A DNA stretch of 64,000 nucleotides from Thermoanaerobacteraceae bacterium (GTDB taxonomy: Bacteria > Bacillota > JADQBR01): positions 93,660 to 157,659 of the forward strand of contig JACDOG010000005.1 of NCBI GenBank assembly GCA_017656305.1. The letters are read 5' to 3'. The notes below the pieces were generated by a model. It saw nothing but the letters and a program-made list of their open reading frames with translations, did not search any database and was not told where the DNA came from. Shown one piece after another: positions 44,575-53,558 of the stretch; the first letter of the stretch is position 1; the number at the start of each line of letters is the position of its first letter. A program made the translations under genes and the position numbers.

Positions 44575-45555
44575 TCAATACAGCATATTGTACTGGCCCG
44601 TTAGCGGCTTGGAAATATCCGTACCTTCCGGAAGCATCTCTATTTTCTGCCCCTCGATCAGCAACTGTACCGCTTCAATATCTTCAAACTGGGTCATGGT
44701 TGCAATTAACGAGCTGACCAGCAGGTTTTCCGCCGTGGAGCCTCCACCGTAGCCCACCACTTCCTTGCTGAGGTCAACCACAACTGTTTTTCCGCTGACT
44801 TCAATATCAAGTAATCTCGTCCCCGGCCAGATAGTGCGGGTCAGGTCCTCCTCCGGCGGGCCTTCCAGCAGTGCCTGCACCGCTGACTTGATGGCATCAT
44901 CATTTTGAACCGGCGCCGAATAAGGTACCAAAAAGTTAGCATTTTTATCACCGAAATACACGTTTACCGTCTTTTCATAGGTGGGCCCGTTTATAGACTT
45001 GGGTCTTGTCAGGGCACTTTCCAGATTCAAGCCGTGAAAATCAGTGACCACCTGACCATCAACCAGTATCTGAACCATTTTTACCATGGGAAATTCCGTT
45101 AAAGTCAACGTAATTGCTTTCACTGCCTTTTTTGCTTCATCCGCAGAAAATACCTGTAAGAATTCCTTGGTAAGGCTGACATAGGCCGTGCTGTCCTTTA
45201 AATATAAATCCCGCAGCTTGGTCCCTTCCGGAATCACCGGCCTTACCTGCTCGGTTTCCGGCCCTGCCAACAACTTACTAACAGCGATTTTCGCCGCCCT
45301 ATCAGTGGGCTCAATGGAAATGTTTACGGGCAGTAAATACTTGCCATCAACGTCGGTATAATATACGGTCACATAGGAACGTGTCTCCCCGGAAATATCG
45401 CGCACCTCATCATCTAACGTAGCAGTAACTTCTTGTTTCCCCGTTTTATCCAGGGATTGACTATCCTTATTGGTCTCCGTTTTACTGCAACCTGTCAAAA
45501 CCAGCATAGATATCAGGAGAAAACTCACCAGCATCAATGGGAGCTTTTTGGCCAT
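44575..45555 (-). CDS. lipoprotein with two GerMN domains
   Basis: A 326-aa secreted protein. The signal peptide ends in lipobox VLTGC, then a Lys/Thr-rich linker and two repeated GerMN (sporulation/spore germination) domains, each with a VTVYYTDVDGKYLLPVN- or VNVYFGDKNANFLVPYS-like start and an EGTKLRDL or PGTRLLDI strand. GerM is needed for septal peptidoglycan remodelling and cell-cell complex formation during engulfment. ATG at 45555 has AAAGGA nine bases upstream. The next gene on the same strand upstream encodes a YkvI-type carrier. Confidence 0.88.
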   Translation of the reverse strand: MAKKLPLMLVSFLLISMLVLTGCSKTETNKDSQSLDKTGKQEVTATLDDEVRDISGETRSYVTVYYTDVDGKYLLPVNISIEPTDRAAKIAVSKLLAGPETEQVRPVIPEGTKLRDLYLKDSTAYVSLTKEFLQVFSADEAKKAVKAITLTLTEFPMVKMVQILVDGQVVTDFHGLNLESALTRPKSINGPTYEKTVNVYFGDKNANFLVPYSAPVQNDDAIKSAVQALLEGPPEEDLTRTIWPGTRLLDIEVSGKTVVVDLSKEVVGYGGGSTAENLLVSSLIATMTQFEDIEAVQLLIEGQKIEMLPEGTDISKPLTGQYNMLY

Positions 45556-45687
45556 GTGCTTCCGTCCTTTCCTTACCGAAAGTTTGCTGCCATAAGTTTT
45601 ATTCGACCAGCTGTCGACAAAATCCTGCACAAAATGCAATTGAAAGGCAGGCAAATGCTGAATGGCTTAAATCCTTTTAGCCTGCAA

Positions 45688-46737
45688 TCAATTATTGAGC
45701 AAAATTACCTCTGCTGCCGCAAATATTAGACCCACAATCATCACCAAACCGATATAACCAAAGAAGGGATAAACACTGCCCACCAACCGGGCAAACCCAA
45801 AACGGGTAAATGGTAAGGCAAGAAGAATAACCACCAGTGCCGCCGTTTTATATTGCAACAATCCTGACAGTCTTCTTGCCAGCCCAAAAGCATCAGCCAC
45901 CGCTGTGGTCAGCATAGCAAACCATAACACCAGGGTATACAGATATTTTAAGATGGGGTGTATATGCCCGGCAATAAAAAGCATCGGTATCTCGTACGCC
46001 AGCACCTGCGGGTAATAATAATCCATGGCCCTGGTCATGGTCATTCCCAGTATACCCAGCAGGCTGCCCCCGAGAATTCCTCCCACTAAACCAGTGCGTT
46101 TTTCATGACCGAGAGAAGCCAGCACAACCACTCCCGTAATCATATTATAGGAGACATATAACAGTGCGGCCAAAAACCAGTTGCTACCCACACCCCCCCT
46201 ATTAGGAACAGGAGGGGAAAGCAGCTCCTGGGCCGGGGCAGCCCCCTTTGCCATTGCCAAAACGGACACCGCAAGGGAAATAATGATTAAAAACGGTATC
46301 AAACACGAGTTGAAAAGCAGTACACCATTGCTACCAGATAATAATGCCGCAAACAAACAAATACCTGTTACCAGAAGGCCCAACCAATACGGGGCCTCTA
46401 AGTATTCGACAAAGATTGCCGCACTTCCAGCAAGCATGATACACAAGCCACAAAAAAGAAAAACGGTCATCCAAACTTCCATTAATCTACCCAGTTTCGC
46501 TCCCAGGGCTTCCAATATCAGTTGCGTGTACGAAGTCACCTGCAGCTTGTGGACCAGCCATATGGATAGTCCACCAAAACAAGCAAAAAGAATTCCGGAA
46601 ATTAGTAAACCCCAGTAGCCATTACCGCGAAACGTCAGAAAAAACTGCACCAACTCCTGTCCCGACGCGAAACCTGCCCCAATTATGGCTCCCATATAAG
46701 TTGCCGCTACCTGAAGAGCCACGCCCTGTTTTTTCAC
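45688..46737 (-). CDS. YkvI-family membrane transporter
   Basis: A 349-aa protein with ten or eleven transmembrane segments. The N-terminal signature TYMGAIIGAGFASGQELVQFF is typical of YkvI, a distant member of the APC/NSS-type superfamily with a broken first helix. Transport substrate is unknown for the family; amino-acid-like compounds are expected. No enzyme genes flank it that would point to a substrate. It is intact at its C-terminus. Confidence 0.85.
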   Translation of the reverse strand: MKKQGVALQVAATYMGAIIGAGFASGQELVQFFLTFRGNGYWGLLISGILFACFGGLSIWLVHKLQVTSYTQLILEALGAKLGRLMEVWMTVFLFCGLCIMLAGSAAIFVEYLEAPYWLGLLVTGICLFAALLSGSNGVLLFNSCLIPFLIIISLAVSVLAMAKGAAPAQELLSPPVPNRGGVGSNWFLAALLYVSYNMITGVVVLASLGHEKRTGLVGGILGGSLLGILGMTMTRAMDYYYPQVLAYEIPMLFIAGHIHPILKYLYTLVLWFAMLTTAVADAFGLARRLSGLLQYKTAALVVILLALPFTRFGFARLVGSVYPFFGYIGLVMIVGLIFAAAEVILLNN

Positions 46738-46849
46738 CCGTCCTTCCCCCTTCAGCTAATGTTTATGCACATTAGCCCCGGGTCTTGACCACTTTAACGC
46801 ACCGCATGTGTACCGGCACACAAAAACCAGTTTAAAGTATTGTCCTTCT

Positions 46850-46879
46850 TGAATAAAAATTTCAGAAATGACATATACT
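46850..46879 (+). promoter_or_regulatory. putative forespore (sigma-F/G) promoter of yyaC
   Basis: TGAATA (46850-46855) and CATATACT (46872-46879) are 16 bases apart and about 30 bases before the yyaC start. Their form fits forespore sigma-F/G promoters (-35 like GYATA/TGAATA, -10 like CATATTA), in line with forespore expression of yyaC in Bacillus. Confidence 0.45.
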
Positions 46880-46909
46880 CTAGGCGACTAAACTAAAAAG
46901 GTGAAGCCT

Positions 46910-47533
46910 ATGAGCAATTTTTCCCCTTTTAACCGGTTAAAAGGTAATGATAAAAAACTACCACCAAAACTTAAAATTGACCATAGAGACCCTTTGGCAA
47001 CCCACAAGTTAAGCAATCATTTAAGCCAGTACCTGTTACAGCTGAATCCTGACAATAAACGCCCGGTAATAGTGGTAGCTATTGGCACCGACCGTTCCAC
47101 CGGCGACAGTCTTGGCCCATTATGCGGCACAAAACTAGAAGAATTCTCCATACCAAATTTGTCTATTTACGGTACTCTGGATAATCCGGTACATGCCAGC
47201 AATATGGATGAGAAATTGCGTTTAATCCAAAGTTCTCACCGTAATCCACTGATCATTGCCGTTGACGCGTGTCTGGGACGGGCTGATAGCGTTGGCTTCA
47301 TCACCCTAGCGCCGGGCTCGGTTCGCCCGGGAGCGGGAGTAAATAAAACATTACCGGCCGTAGGTGATGTCCACTTTACCGGAATAGTCAACGTCGGCGG
47401 TTACATGGAGTATTTCGTACTGCAAAACACACGGCTGAGCATCGTCGTGAAACTGGCCAATCAAATTGCCCACAGTATCTTACTGGGGTTGAAAAAAGCA
47501 AAGATGCCCATTCACTCGTATTCAATGCAGTAA
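46910..47533 (+). CDS. yyaC: YyaC, spore-specific GPR-like protease homologue
   Basis: A 207-aa protein of the YyaC family, a fold related to the germination protease GPR and hydrogenase maturation proteases. Conserved stretches are VVAIGTDRSTGDSLGPLCG, GTLDNPVHASNMDE and IAVDACLGRADSVG. ATG at 46910 follows AAAAAGGTGAAGCCT. It is a forespore-expressed gene in spore formers and is strong evidence that this organism sporulates. Its biochemical role is not settled. It ends at a terminator shared with the convergent HD-domain gene. Confidence 0.92.
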   Translation: MSNFSPFNRLKGNDKKLPPKLKIDHRDPLATHKLSNHLSQYLLQLNPDNKRPVIVVAIGTDRSTGDSLGPLCGTKLEEFSIPNLSIYGTLDNPVHASNMDEKLRLIQSSHRNPLIIAVDACLGRADSVGFITLAPGSVRPGAGVNKTLPAVGDVHFTGIVNVGGYMEYFVLQNTRLSIVVKLANQIAHSILLGLKKAKMPIHSYSMQ

Positions 47534-47536
47534 TAA

Positions 47537-47572
47537 CAAAAACCCCACAGCAGGTAATACCGTAGGGTTTTT
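47537..47572. terminator. bidirectional terminator between yyaC and HD-domain gene
   Basis: AAAAACCC and GGGTTTTT arms with a partly paired interior (47537-47545 and 47563-47572) lie between two convergent genes, giving T runs on each strand. Confidence 0.8.
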
Positions 47573-48233
47573 ACAGTAGTTTCGCATTATTAATAATTAA
47601 TTCAAACTCACAGTTTAATTTTCTTGCTGCACGCCGGCATAAGACCATTTTGGTCATGAAAATTTCAAAATATTCCATGACGGAACATATTGTCTGGTTA
47701 ATTTCCAGCCTGAGGCGAATGATTCTTTTGGGCACCGTTTCGATCTCCAGCTCTGATTTAATGGCAGCATAATTTACTCTATCCCGCATGGTAAATGCCG
47801 CCATATCCTTCTTGCGTACTCGCGAACAGTGCACATCAATCTTATCAGCAATAATTACGGCTGCTGCCACAGAGGTCACCACCACACCCGTCTGTTCCTC
47901 ATGATTGCCAATGGCCGATAAAATGATGGCAATTTCCTCTAGCGGCATCTGCATTTCCTTCAACATGTCTTTGATTATCAGGGCTCCGTTGCGGCCATGG
48001 TTGTACCTGTTGACAAAGTTGCCGATATCGTGCAAATAGCCGGCAATGGCAGCCAATTCAGCCTCACGCTCTGAATAGCCCAATTCCTTAAGAATTTTAT
48101 AGCTGTTTTCCGCCACCCGTTCTATGTGACGGTGGCTGTGTTCTATGGCGCCCATAGTTCCCAGGTACTCGTGCCCTTTTTCCATGTACGTCTTTATGTC
48201 CGGGTAATTCTTAACCTGTTCCAAACAGACCAC
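47571..48233 (-). CDS. HD-domain phosphohydrolase-like protein
   Basis: About 220 aa with the HD metal-binding pattern: HSHRHIERV, AGYLHDIGNF and later NHEEQT and ADKID. The C-terminal third is a beta-rich region with basic residues. Proteins of this type in clostridia are of unknown substrate; RNA or nucleotide hydrolysis is possible. I choose a GTG at 48233 after AGGTGGGATTGCT; a longer frame to 48281 would overlap the ykuS-like gene. It is probably co-transcribed with that gene. Confidence 0.75.
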   Translation of the reverse strand: MVCLEQVKNYPDIKTYMEKGHEYLGTMGAIEHSHRHIERVAENSYKILKELGYSEREAELAAIAGYLHDIGNFVNRYNHGRNGALIIKDMLKEMQMPLEEIAIILSAIGNHEEQTGVVVTSVAAAVIIADKIDVHCSRVRKKDMAAFTMRDRVNYAAIKSELEIETVPKRIIRLRLEINQTICSVMEYFEIFMTKMVLCRRAARKLNCEFELIINNAKLL

Positions 48234-48264
48234 AGCAATCCCACCTAAACCAGTACATTTTACT

Positions 48265-48534
48265 TTAGCCCTCGCCGTCAATCCGCAAGCGAGAACTGAG
48301 TAAATCTGCGATTTCTGCAGGAGTCATGCCTACAGCATTAATGAGCAGCGGTGTTGTTTCGTGCCCCGCCCAGTCATTGGTCACCGTAGGTACCCCTTCC
48401 CAATCGCAGCTGACACCACTGTAAATAATGGCACTGACGCTGTCATCAACGGCACCGGAAACTATTTCAAATCCCCGAGCCTGTAGTACTTGTTTGATGT
48501 CTTCCAGGCCATCCTGTACGGCTATTTTTATCAC
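48265..48534 (-). CDS. YkuS/UPF0180 family protein
   Basis: An 89-aa protein matching UPF0180 (YkuS): IAVQDGLEDIKQVLQARGFE and later YSGVSCDWEG, with a C-terminal PAEIADLL segment. The family is restricted to spore-forming Bacillota and has no assigned function. The start ATG follows the small gap after the diacylglycerol kinase-type gene; the HD-domain gene follows on the same strand. Confidence 0.85.
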   Translation of the reverse strand: MIKIAVQDGLEDIKQVLQARGFEIVSGAVDDSVSAIIYSGVSCDWEGVPTVTNDWAGHETTPLLINAVGMTPAEIADLLSSRLRIDGEG

Positions 48535-48587
48535 AGGTGCATCCTACCCTCCAGTTAAGCTTTTTAGATAGGATACCCAAAAACTTG

Positions 48588-49469
48588 TTACTTATCCACC
48601 GGCATAATAACGGAAAGGGCCTGCGGTTTGACATCTATATCCAGGGGTAAGTGCCCGTAAATTTCTCCATCAACATGAGTATATACGCCGGCATCACCCT
48701 GAATTTTAATGCTGCCGGCCCGAAAAGTACTTACCTTGGGATGATTAACGTGCTTTCCGTGATAAATGCCGGGATACTCCCTTAAAAACTCCCAGCGGGA
48801 CACATCCTCCACGATGCAAACATCCAACTTGCCGTCATCTAACCTGGCATTGGGAGTAATTTTCAGTCCGCCGCCGTAAAAGTTTGCATTACCAACCGCT
48901 ACCAGAATAACGTTCTTGGTAATCACGCCACCGTCTGTCTCCAGAGAAACCAAAAAAGGACGGTATGACAGGAAAACACGTGCCAATGCCAAAAGGTAGG
49001 CCAAATGACCCGAAACATAACGTGAACTCCTGTTCACCAGGTATGCTACCCTGGCATCAATGCCAAGACCGCAGACGTTGATAAAATACCGGTCATTGAC
49101 TGCACCTAAATCAATAGGTTGAGCACTGCCGCTGCATACCTGAATGACAGCCTGTAAGGGATCCTGGGATAATCCTATTGCCCTGGCAAAATCATTTCCC
49201 GTACCCGTAGGAATCAGACCCAGTTCCACTTCACTGAAAGCCATGCCGTTAACTACTTCATTGAGGGTACCGTCGCCACCCACTGCAATAATCTTGTCCG
49301 CCCCCTCGTTAACTGCCTGTTGAGCCAACACCCTGGCGTGACCCGGATATGTAGAAAATCTTGTTTCCAGTTTCCAGCCGGTTTTTGCCAAAGCCTCGCT
49401 AATTTGGGGCCACTTTTGCCGTGTCCGCCCCTTTCCCGCAAGGGGATTGACGATGACAACCACTTTCAT
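48588..49469 (-). CDS. YegS/BmrU-type lipid kinase (DAGK catalytic domain)
   Basis: A 293-aa kinase with the diacylglycerol-kinase catalytic signatures VVIVNPLAGKGR, GGDGTLNEVVNGM and TGTGNDFARAIG, followed by the beta-sandwich C-terminal domain. It phosphorylates a membrane lipid, probably diacylglycerol or a related polyprenol; in Gram-positive bacteria the essential DgkB belongs here. ATG at 49469 follows AAAGGATAGTCCT. It is followed by the ykuS-like gene and preceded by a DUF4446 gene on the same strand. Confidence 0.88.
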   Translation of the reverse strand: MKVVVIVNPLAGKGRTRQKWPQISEALAKTGWKLETRFSTYPGHARVLAQQAVNEGADKIIAVGGDGTLNEVVNGMAFSEVELGLIPTGTGNDFARAIGLSQDPLQAVIQVCSGSAQPIDLGAVNDRYFINVCGLGIDARVAYLVNRSSRYVSGHLAYLLALARVFLSYRPFLVSLETDGGVITKNVILVAVGNANFYGGGLKITPNARLDDGKLDVCIVEDVSRWEFLREYPGIYHGKHVNHPKVSTFRAGSIKIQGDAGVYTHVDGEIYGHLPLDIDVKPQALSVIMPVDK

Positions 49470-49501
49470 AGGACTATCCTTTCTTTAAGTTGTAGTGAGA
49501 T

Positions 49502-50014
49502 TTACCTGGCCATTAACCTCCTGGGAATTTGCTCCATTGCCTGGTTTATTGCCGCCTGTTCTTCCTCCGTAAGCTGGTACTTTGATAGACCTTTAGTGAC
49601 AGGTTTTGCATAAATTCGATTATCATCGCGCGCGTAAAGACTGCTAAATACCACACCATTACCTTTTTCATCCAGTAAAGCAACAGCAAAGCTGAGATCA
49701 CTGCCCACATCATCAAAAGCGTTGTAACGAACAATACCAACCTTTTGTAAACACTGGGGCAGGTTTTCTTCAACAAACATCAACCTGCGTCTGGTGTCTC
49801 CTAGTTGGTCACGCAACGCATCAGTTTCTTTTTGAAAATCGGCCAGGCGTTCTTCCAGGCTGGTTTCCCCGCTAACATCTTTCATAAAAGCGTTGTAGCG
49901 TCTTTCCAACTTGCGCATTTTCCCGTATAAAAACAATAACCAGATAAACATTAACACAATGACTACAAATAAGACCACAACCACATTTACTTGTTCCAGT
50001 AACCTTTCCAGCAA
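49502..50014 (-). CDS. DUF4446 membrane-anchored protein
   Basis: A 170-aa protein with one N-terminal transmembrane segment (VVVVLFVVIVLMFIWLLFLY), a coiled-coil stretch (residues 35-80) and the DUF4446 domain (GIVRYNAFDDVGSDLSFAVALLD, then SLYARDDNRIYAKPV). It is found in spore formers, often close to parB/spo0J; its function is unknown. The frame starts at ATG after GGAGTGAGTT. Next gene downstream is the lipid kinase, 32 bases away. Confidence 0.85.
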   Translation of the reverse strand: MLERLLEQVNVVVVLFVVIVLMFIWLLFLYGKMRKLERRYNAFMKDVSGETSLEERLADFQKETDALRDQLGDTRRRLMFVEENLPQCLQKVGIVRYNAFDDVGSDLSFAVALLDEKGNGVVFSSLYARDDNRIYAKPVTKGLSKYQLTEEEQAAINQAMEQIPRRLMAR

Positions 50015-50088
50015 AGCAACTCACTCCTTTATCCGCTTGAAAGGTATTCAACAAAAAATACAAAAATCCTTCACCAATCTCTCCAGGG

Positions 50089-50111
50089 ATTGCGTCAAGA
50101 TACTGTAGGAT
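50089..50111 (+). repeat. insertion-element terminal repeat, copy 1
   Basis: The 23-base sequence ATTGCGTCAAGATACTGTAGGAT recurs inverted at 59649-59671 with one mismatch and in direct orientation at 59518-59540 with four. It marks the outer end of an insertion element whose decayed transposase lies just inside, at about 50145-50370. Confidence 0.7.
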
Positions 50112-50144
50112 CCCCCGGGATGCAATGTAAAGATTTTTTAACCA

Positions 50145-50370
50145 TCATTTATTCTCTAGAAGATTCTCTTTTTTACCTCCTTGATTGAAAATCCCCTTAT
50201 GGAATTCATAACCGTTTGCCTGCTTACTCCTGTCCCTTCAGCATACTTTTCGGCTCTAAGCCGCTCTTTCGATAGGAAAGCTCTGTTACTAAATCCACTA
50301 TGTTCGCCTTATACGCGGCATCTACTCGTGCATGAGGAAGAAGGAGAATGTATGTTGTGCTAACTCTGCG
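50145..50370 (-). pseudogene. transposase fragment, probably ISLre2/UPF0236 type
   Basis: On the minus strand the sequence reads DAAYKANIVDLVTELSYRK then SGLEPKSMLKG, and after a frameshift GVSRQTVMNSIRGF and IKEVKKRIF before TAG. The SYRK...VSRQTVMN pattern resembles the middle of ISLre2-type (UPF0236) transposases. Stops and the lack of the catalytic C-terminal part show that it is dead. The family assignment is by eye and moderate. Confidence 0.5.
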
Positions 50371-50403
50371 CTATAATCTAAACTTTATAGGATTTTTAAC
50401 TAC

Positions 50404-50448
50404 ATAACACTCAACCCACAGATGTTACATCTGTGGGTTGAGTGTTAT
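50404..50448. terminator. 22-bp perfect inverted repeat at the end of the larA-like operon
   Basis: ATAACACTCAACCCACAGATGT (50404-50425) is mirrored exactly at 50427-50448, with one base between the arms. On the minus strand it follows the stop codon of the larA-like gene directly. There is no T tract, so it may act as an RNA-stabilising 3' hairpin or a terminator. A similar single-base-centred palindrome lies at 56798-56828 in the same operon. Confidence 0.65.
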
Positions 50449-50449
50449 G

Positions 50450-51706
50450 CTAGGATTTTAATATAGGAATTGTAGAAGAAGCCTTGGGCATAACTAACAC
50501 CTTGGGATTTTTCGGAAGTTTTCTTGAAGCTATGTCAATGGCTTCCTGTAAGTTTTGAGCCTTTTCAACTTGCATAATTTTTGCTGTATCTTCATTAATA
50601 CCTTCAGAAACCAATATTACTCTAGCTTTTAATAAGGATCTTCCCCACAGATAAGCCTTGTGGGCACCCACTCTGAATTCCATTTTTGCGAACTTATCAA
50701 GAATTTCTTGAGGTGTTTTACCCAGTTTCATCGTATTAGTAAAACGCTCTTCTCCTACCCCTTCTTTACATTCAGCAGCTAAGATAATAGTACCTCCCTT
50801 TTTTACAGCAATGGCGGCATGCAAAAGTGCTTTTTGTACTTGATAAAGATTTATATCCTTTGGAAAGCCTCCTCCACTGGCAATCACTAAATCCCCCGGT
50901 TCATTTACTTCTATTTGTAAAACTTTACGTGCAACTTCAATTCCTGCTCTATGAGCTTCAATGTAATGCCCTGCTACAGCTCTGACAACTTCTTTTCTAC
51001 TATTAAGAATGACATTAACAATAAAATCGATACCTACTTTACCACCTATTTCATCTATATCTTCCCGAACAGGATTTCCTTCAATATTACCTAAAGTTGC
51101 CCCGGGATGGATTAGCATGGCATGGTTTGCACGTACAAGTTCTTCTCCTCCTAAGCCGATAGCCACACCTTTGGCCCCACCACTAAAACCTGCAAACTGA
51201 TGGGGGTCAAGCACTCCTATAACAATTTTTGCATCAGCTTCAACAAAATATTTATTTAAAACAATTGGAGTGCCACGAGATGTTGTCCCCATATAAACCA
51301 GGTTTTCTTTATCCCATGCATCATGGGAAATTATCTTAATTTCCCGTGCCAACTCCTCCCCTACCAAATCAACAAATTCTTCAGGAGTAGATACCCGGTG
51401 GAGGCCCGTACCTATTATTAATGTTACCTGTTCCTTTTTAATACCCAATGCTTCTAATTCTGATAATAACGGAGGCAAAATCAATTTATTTGGCACAGGG
51501 CGTGTTAAGTCACTGGTAGCAATGACAACATTTTTTGCCCCTTTAATGTCAGATAGAGACGCACCAATAGGATTTTTGATTGCACGGACAATTTCTTCAC
51601 TGCTTGAATGTTGAAGAGGTTCCTCGGATATTGAAATTGTCTCATATTTATAAGGGATTTGAGCAGATACATATCCCTTTCCATAAGGCAATTTTACTTG
51701 AAACAT
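50450..51706 (-). CDS. LarA-family nickel-dependent 2-hydroxyacid racemase
   Basis: A 418-aa protein of the lactate racemase family (DUF2088), using the covalently bound nickel-pincer nucleotide. Residues equivalent to the known LarA active site are present: Asp66 and Arg69 in TSDLTRP, His103 in GTGLHR, His169 in DPHQFAGFSGG, Lys179 and His195/His200 in NHAMLIH. LarA homologues act on several 2-hydroxyacids, including lactate and malate. It is the last gene of an operon with a dicarboxylate carrier, fumarase and fumarate reductase, so malate is the best guess for the substrate; lactate remains possible. The cofactor genes larEBC lie about 8 kb away. Confidence 0.85.
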   Translation of the reverse strand: MFQVKLPYGKGYVSAQIPYKYETISISEEPLQHSSSEEIVRAIKNPIGASLSDIKGAKNVVIATSDLTRPVPNKLILPPLLSELEALGIKKEQVTLIIGTGLHRVSTPEEFVDLVGEELAREIKIISHDAWDKENLVYMGTTSRGTPIVLNKYFVEADAKIVIGVLDPHQFAGFSGGAKGVAIGLGGEELVRANHAMLIHPGATLGNIEGNPVREDIDEIGGKVGIDFIVNVILNSRKEVVRAVAGHYIEAHRAGIEVARKVLQIEVNEPGDLVIASGGGFPKDINLYQVQKALLHAAIAVKKGGTIILAAECKEGVGEERFTNTMKLGKTPQEILDKFAKMEFRVGAHKAYLWGRSLLKARVILVSEGINEDTAKIMQVEKAQNLQEAIDIASRKLPKNPKVLVMPKASSTIPILKS

Positions 51707-51729
51707 AAAGCCATTCCCCTTTTTTACAT

Positions 51730-52602
51730 TTATGCAATATTAATTAAAACAGGATTAGCATCTACTATATGCCGATTGATACCCAATTCTTCAAAGTTAA
51801 AGCCTAAAGCTAGGCCTATAAGTTGAGGTAGGTGAAGAACCGGTATGGTAATATCTTCGGTGAAACTTTTTTGACTATCTGGTTGATACATGTCTAATTG
51901 CATTTGGCACAGAGGACAGGGAGTAACAACACAATGAGCTCCTGCTTTTTTAGCCGACAAGCAATCAATACCGGTAATTTTTAAAACCTCTTTTTCTGCA
52001 GGAAAAACTGCATGGAAACCACAACAACTAAGCCTCCGATCAAAATCCACACTTTCGGCACCTAATGCTTCTGCTACCATTTCCATAGACCGAGGATTCA
52101 AATAGTTTTCAAAGCCCATAATTTCAGGTGGTCGCACAATATGACATCCGTAGAAATTAGCTACTTTAAGACCTTTTAACGGTTTTTTAACTTTTTTCTT
52201 AAGTTTATCCAGACCGTAATCTTTAACAAGTACCCACAAAAGATGGGTTACTTCAACAGAGCCTGTATATTTTAGCCCTGCTTCATCTAATACTTTATTA
52301 ACCTTTTCTTTAAGTTCTTCATCCTCATCCAAACGCTGTTTAGTAGTCCTCAGCATAAGAGTACAGGTATTACAAACTGTCAGCAGAGGACGATTTAACT
52401 TTTCCGCCAGGGCAAGGTTACGAGCATTAATGGAAACAGCTTTGAAATCATCCACATCCTGCAGATGACTAGCTCCACAGCAGGTCCAACCGTCTAACTC
52501 TACTAGTTCAATTCCCAGCGCTTTTGCTACTTTTTTCGTGGAAATCATCAATTCCTCAGCCGCTGCTTCTAAAGTGCAGCCGGGAAAGAAGCTGTATTTC
52601 AT
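51730..52602 (-). CDS. CCG-domain subunit of type E fumarate reductase/succinate dehydrogenase
   Basis: A 290-aa protein with two CCG domains, like HdrB and SdhE: FFPGCTLE with [10 protein letters not shown] and CNTCTLML, then YGCHIVRP with RLSCCGFHA and CPLCQMQL. No membrane segments. In type E enzymes this subunit replaces the heme-b membrane anchors and passes electrons to or from quinone or thiol donors. Its start overlaps the frdB stop (TAATG), showing it belongs to the same enzyme. Direction (fumarate reduction or succinate oxidation) cannot be told from sequence. Confidence 0.85.
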   Translation of the reverse strand: MKYSFFPGCTLEAAAEELMISTKKVAKALGIELVELDGWTCCGASHLQDVDDFKAVSINARNLALAEKLNRPLLTVCNTCTLMLRTTKQRLDEDEELKEKVNKVLDEAGLKYTGSVEVTHLLWVLVKDYGLDKLKKKVKKPLKGLKVANFYGCHIVRPPEIMGFENYLNPRSMEMVAEALGAESVDFDRRLSCCGFHAVFPAEKEVLKITGIDCLSAKKAGAHCVVTPCPLCQMQLDMYQPDSQKSFTEDITIPVLHLPQLIGLALGFNFEELGINRHIVDANPVLINIA

Positions 52603-53558
52603 TACCTCTCCTCCTTTTGGTTTTGGGCCAACCTGTAGATTGTTCTAACCTGTTCAATGCCATTAACAGGCTTGGGCATGTTAAAGGGCTTAATTTTCCC
52701 CTTCTTCAATAAGCGTAAAGCAAAAGGAATACGACCCATAGTACTAACTAATCCTTCAGTCTTAATGGGGAGTGTCATTTCATTTAAACGACCTGTTTTT
52801 TGAATATCATCATGGAAAGCATAAGCGTGACGGGCACCTTTATTATCCCGATGGCCCATTTTCATACTTTCTTTTCTTAAGCCATTGATGTGTTCAGCAG
52901 GTCTGACTCCTTTGGGACATTTAGTTACACACTGCATACAGCGAATACATTTCCACAGGCCGTTTTCTAAAGCAGGTTCTAAATGTTCACCCGGAGCCTC
53001 ATCCCGTGATTCCACAGTAAATCGATAGGATTTGCTAAATATAAACGGTTCCAAGAAACCTTCCCGGTTAATTGAAAGTTGACCACATTCAGAAATGCAA
53101 CATCCACAAAGAATACAATCAGTAGGATTAGCAATCATATTGAATTGTTTTTCTGATTGTTTAAATCCCTTAGTTTTATCACTGTTTTTAGAAGGTATCA
53201 ACCAGGGTTTTACTTCTTTCATCCGTTCGAATTTTTGCTCCCAATCAACTACAAGGTCTCTGATTACCTTAAAATTATTTAAAGGCTCGAGGATTAATTT
53301 ATTTGTTTTATAAGTCTCAAGCATCTTATCCAGAGATGTTTTACAGGCCAAAACAGCATTACCGTTAACCCTTACGCCGCAGCTCCCGCAAATAGCAGAA
53401 CGGCATGCAGAAGTAAAACATAAAGAAGGGTCTATTTCTTCCTTAATTTTAATTAAACCCCAGAGAATGGTTTTCCCCTTTTCGTAAGGAAATTCATATT
53501 CTTGATACCATTCTTTTGTTCCATCAAAACGTTTGATGCGATAAATAACCTTTTCCAT
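52602..53558 (-). CDS. frdB: fumarate reductase/succinate dehydrogenase iron-sulfur subunit
   Basis: A 318-aa subunit. The [2Fe-2S] plant-type ferredoxin cysteines are in [15 protein letters not shown], the [4Fe-4S] site in [11 protein letters not shown] and the last cluster in [14 protein letters not shown]. The protein is longer than E. coli FrdB because of an extended C-terminus, as in Tfr/type E enzymes. It connects the flavoprotein to the CCG subunit. Stop-start overlaps of one base on both sides indicate tight translational coupling of the three genes. Confidence 0.93.
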   Translation of the reverse strand: MEKVIYRIKRFDGTKEWYQEYEFPYEKGKTILWGLIKIKEEIDPSLCFTSACRSAICGSCGVRVNGNAVLACKTSLDKMLETYKTNKLILEPLNNFKVIRDLVVDWEQKFERMKEVKPWLIPSKNSDKTKGFKQSEKQFNMIANPTDCILCGCCISECGQLSINREGFLEPFIFSKSYRFTVESRDEAPGEHLEPALENGLWKCIRCMQCVTKCPKGVRPAEHINGLRKESMKMGHRDNKGARHAYAFHDDIQKTGRLNEMTLPIKTEGLVSTMGRIPFALRLLKKGKIKPFNMPKPVNGIEQVRTIYRLAQNQKEER

